Source: Fortiea sp. LEGE XX443 | Lineage (GTDB): Bacteria; Cyanobacteriota; Cyanobacteriia; Cyanobacteriales; Nostocaceae | Assembly (NCBI RefSeq): GCF_015206815.1 | Contig: NZ_JADEXZ010000051.1 | Location: 1-45,006 of the forward strand | DNA length: 45,006 nucleotides | Direction: 5' to 3' | Part shown: piece after piece, positions 42,606-45,006 of the stretch | Layout: every line of letters begins with the position of its first letter | Numbering within the stretch: position 1 is the first letter of the stretch | The notes under the pieces: generated by a model | Databases searched by the model: none | Seen by the model: the letters and a program-made list of their open reading frames with translations, nothing else | Told to the model about the DNA's origin: nothing | Made by a program: the position numbers and the translations under genes

Positions 42606-44657
42606 ATGCCCCCCAAACTCTGCAAATATGCCCTCATCGCCTTGCTGACTGCGATTCTCAGCATCCACTTAGATTTACCCAAACTAAATTTTCTCTTCAA
42701 CCCCAACTCAGTCGCTTCAGCACAAACTACAGACCCACGCAAAGCCGAAGCAGATAGACTGTTAGAGCAAGGTAATCAGCAGTATCAAATCAGTCAATTT
42801 GAAGCTGCATTACAATCTTGGCAACAAGCACTAATTATTTACCGAGAAATTAAAAACCGTCTTGGTGAGGGACAGTCACTGGGAAATCTCGGTCTTGCTT
42901 ACCTTAATCTAGGAGACTACCCCAAAGCCATTGAGTATCAGCAGCAGAGTTTAGCGATCGCTCGTGAAATTAAAGACCGTCTGGGTGAGGGACAGTCACT
43001 GGGAAATCTCGGTCTTGCTTACTATTCACTAGGAGACTACCCCAGAGCCATTGAATACCAGCAACAGATATTAGCCATTGCCCGTGAAATCAAAAACCGT
43101 AGTGGTGAGGGACAATCACTAGGAAATCTCGGTCTTGCTTACTATTCTTTAGGAGACTACTCAAAAGCCATTGAATACCAGCAGCAGAGTTTAGCCATTG
43201 CCCATGAAATCAAAGACCGTCAGGGTGAGGGACAATCACTAGGAAATCTTGGTGTTGCTTACTATTTCCTAGGAGACTACCCCAAAGCCATAGAATACCA
43301 GCAGCAGAGATTAGCCATTGCCCGTGAAATCAAAGACCGTCAGGGTGAGGGACAATCACTAGGAAATCTTGGTGTTGCTTACTATTTCCTAGGAGACTAC
43401 CCCAAAGCCATAGAATACCAGCAGCAGAGATTAGCCATTGCCCGTGAAATCAAAGACCGTCGGGGTGAGGGACAATCACTAGGAAATCTTGGTGTTGCTT
43501 ACTATTTCCTAGGAGACTACCCCAAAGCCATTGAATACCAGCAGCAGAGTTTAGCCATTGCCCATGAAATTAAAGACCGTCAGGGTGAGGGACAATCACT
43601 AGGAAATCTTGGTGTTGCTTACTATTTCCTAGGAGACTACCCCAAAGCCATAGAATACCAGCAGCAGAGATTAGCCATTGCCCGTGAAATCAAAAACCGT
43701 CAGGGTGAGGGACAATCACTAGGAAATCTCGGTCTTGCTTACTATTCACTAGGAGACTACCCCAAAGCCATAGAATACCAGCAGCAATGGTTAGCGATCG
43801 CCCGTGAAATTAAAGACCGTCTGGGTGAGGGAGCAGCACTAGGAAATCTCGGTCTTGCTTACTTATCACTAGGAGACTACCCCAAAGCTATTGAGTATCT
43901 ACAGCAAGTATTAGCCATCGCCCGTGAAATTAAAGACCGTCTGAGTGAGGGACGATCACTGGGAAATCTCGGTCTTGCTTACTCTTCACTAGGAGACTAC
44001 CCCAAAGCCATTGAGTACCAGCAGCAGCATTTAGCGATCGCCCGTGAAATCAAAGACCGTCTCGGTGAGGGACAGTCTTTAAACAATTTAGGACTTGCTC
44101 TCTACAAATCTGGTAATCTCATCGCAGCGGAGAAAACACTGTATGAGGCAATAAAAGTTAAAGAATCTCTGCGAGATAAAAGATTAAGTGACACCAACAA
44201 AGTTTCAATTTTTGAGACACAAAGAGTCACATACATTACTTTACAACAAGTTCTCATCGCCCAAAATAAAGTCGATGCAGCTTTAGAAATATCCGAACGT
44301 GGACGCGCTAGGGCGTTTGTGGAGTTACTATCATCTCGCTTGAATAAAGCGAATAGCGATATGAAATCGCTATCCGCACCAACAGTCAACGAGATAAAAC
44401 AAATTGCCAAACAGCAAAACTCTACCTTGGTGCAATATTCAATTATTTACGATTACTTCAAAGTAGAAGGTAAACTAAAAAGCCAAGAATCAGAACTTTA
44501 TATTTGGGTAATCAAACCTAACGGTGAAGTCACATTTCAGCGCCAAGACATCAAACCGTTATGGCAAAAACAAAATACTAGTCTTTCAGCATTAGTTGAT
44601 GGTGTTCTTCGTACTATCCCTGTTCTGTCACTCTCCGAAAACATTTGCTATTGCTGA
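42606..44657 (+). CDS. Secreted TPR-repeat protein, truncated before its CHAT domain
   Basis: A 683-aa product. A signal peptide (1-about 40, ending SVASA before QTTD) precedes about 12 tetratricopeptide repeats of 40 aa (roughly 50-490) of the pattern LGNLGLAYYSLGDYPKAIEY plus QQQSLAIAREIKDR. They are encoded by near-perfect 120-bp tandem DNA repeats. After a helical linker (FETQRVTYITLQQVLIAQNK, ERGRARAFVELLSSRL) the opening of a CHAT caspase-like domain appears (ELYIWVIKPNGEVTFQRQDI). The frame then ends abruptly (LSENICYC), some 300 residues short of a full CHAT domain. This is probably a truncated gene; an IS630-type element lies just beyond. Confidence 0.8.
   Translation: MPPKLCKYALIALLTAILSIHLDLPKLNFLFNPNSVASAQTTDPRKAEADRLLEQGNQQYQISQFEAALQSWQQALIIYREIKNRLGEGQSLGNLGLAYLNLGDYPKAIEYQQQSLAIAREIKDRLGEGQSLGNLGLAYYSLGDYPRAIEYQQQILAIAREIKNRSGEGQSLGNLGLAYYSLGDYSKAIEYQQQSLAIAHEIKDRQGEGQSLGNLGVAYYFLGDYPKAIEYQQQRLAIAREIKDRQGEGQSLGNLGVAYYFLGDYPKAIEYQQQRLAIAREIKDRRGEGQSLGNLGVAYYFLGDYPKAIEYQQQSLAIAHEIKDRQGEGQSLGNLGVAYYFLGDYPKAIEYQQQRLAIAREIKNRQGEGQSLGNLGLAYYSLGDYPKAIEYQQQWLAIAREIKDRLGEGAALGNLGLAYLSLGDYPKAIEYLQQVLAIAREIKDRLSEGRSLGNLGLAYSSLGDYPKAIEYQQQHLAIAREIKDRLGEGQSLNNLGLALYKSGNLIAAEKTLYEAIKVKESLRDKRLSDTNKVSIFETQRVTYITLQQVLIAQNKVDAALEISERGRARAFVELLSSRLNKANSDMKSLSAPTVNEIKQIAKQQNSTLVQYSIIYDYFKVEGKLKSQESELYIWVIKPNGEVTFQRQDIKPLWQKQNTSLSALVDGVLRTIPVLSLSENICYC
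42866..44065 (+). repeat. 120-bp tandem repeats encoding TPR units
   Basis: Ten consecutive 120-bp units without indels, each opening GAGGGACARTCACTRGGAAA or a close variant. The units at 43226-43705 are almost identical in DNA, so part of the array expanded recently. They code for the TPR motifs of the enclosing gene. Confidence 0.9.
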
Positions 44658-44810
44658 ATTCTAGAGCTTTTGCATAGCAAGCGATCGCACGATTATTTTC
44701 TAATCACAAATACAAGACCCATTTTTTTCTAATAGGATAGCTTGTATTGATTGCCTCATAAGACTTCTAGCAATTGCCCTCCCGGAAAGTGACAAAAGCG
44801 GGCTATAGGA

Positions 44811-45006
44811 CTAGTATTTGATTTCTGAAAAAGCTCCGTACATCTGGAGAGAGAGAAAATCAAAGGTAGTGTTTCGGAGAAACCACTCAAACATCCACTT
44901 TAAATGAGAGAATGTTGGAATTAAAGCGCAAAAACGTCTAACCCAGGTTTTTGCTTGTAACCAAATATCTTCTATAGGATTTTGGGATGGGCAGTTAGGA
45001 GCAAAG
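44811..45006 (-). CDS. IS630-family transposase, C-terminal part (5' end outside window)
   Basis: The minus strand is open from the window edge to TAG at 44811-44813, giving 64 residues: APNCPSQNPIEDIWLQAKTW, then a helical stretch, TTFDFLSLQMYGAFSEIKY. The NPIEDIW block carries the last acidic residue of the DDE catalytic triad of IS630/Tc1-type transposases, and the following pattern matches their C-terminus. The N-terminal part with the first two Asp lies outside the window. The element end is likely near TATAGGACTAGT (44804-44815). It lies about 150 bp past the truncated TPR gene. Confidence 0.82.
   Translation of the reverse strand, partial: FAPNCPSQNPIEDIWLQAKTWVRRFCALIPTFSHLKWMFEWFLRNTTFDFLSLQMYGAFSEIKY

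Overview
The window is chromosomal DNA of a filamentous, probably heterocyst-forming cyanobacterium (order Nostocales, Nostoc/Anabaena-like). The evidence is the many HIP1 octamers (GCGATCGC, e.g. 1065-1072), heptanucleotide short tandem repeats of the Nostoc type (GGGGTTA at 6552-6574, ACCTGTY at 15676-15706 and 26978-27000), a CrtO-type beta-carotene ketolase, the adjacent rpmG-rpsR pair, and dense dispersed palindromic repeats. These assignments come from reading the sequence and family knowledge; no database was searched.

Layout. 1-6290: envelope and transport genes (YdcF-like protein cut by the window edge, carboxyl-terminal protease, family 2 glycosyltransferase, a small conserved protein, a Kir-type potassium channel and an MFS exporter). 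6291-12266: a repeat-rich stretch with a MITE-like element, a 2OG-Fe dioxygenase, an amidase, and a convergent pair of a membrane-anchored unknown protein and a WGR/beta-propeller protein. 12348-20825: core metabolism (pgk, tpiA, folP) with a universal stress protein, a GerMN lipoprotein, a Uma2 protein, a dynamin-like GTPase, a nuclease-fold protein and an SPFH protein. 20826-24416: mostly non-coding DNA with a VapBC-like toxin-antitoxin pair and a signal peptidase I homologue that lacks the catalytic serine. 24417-31666: an unusual transketolase/phosphoketolase-like enzyme, a DUF2993 protein, CrtO and a B12-binding radical SAM protein.

31775-35243 is an accessory patch: a Uma2 protein, a RelE-type toxin-antitoxin pair whose toxin has an in-frame amber codon, an orphan DUF433 protein, a Vat-type streptogramin acetyltransferase homologue and an alpha/beta hydrolase, interspersed with three copies of one repeat. 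35258-38664 is conserved housekeeping (RNase II/R, S18, L33, RDD protein). 38665-39928 is decayed DNA with a MITE-like element, small ORFs and a broken antitoxin. moeA and a GNAT acetyltransferase follow, converging. 41811-42280 holds the most striking structure, a tandem array of 21 consecutive indel-free 21-bp units next to a MITE copy. The window ends with a secreted TPR protein, truncated before its CHAT domain, and the 3' end of an IS630-type transposase.

No rRNA, tRNA, CRISPR array, phage or replication origin was recognised. Several annotated starts (GTG or TTG) are chosen by Shine-Dalgarno spacing and family length and are explained in the entries.
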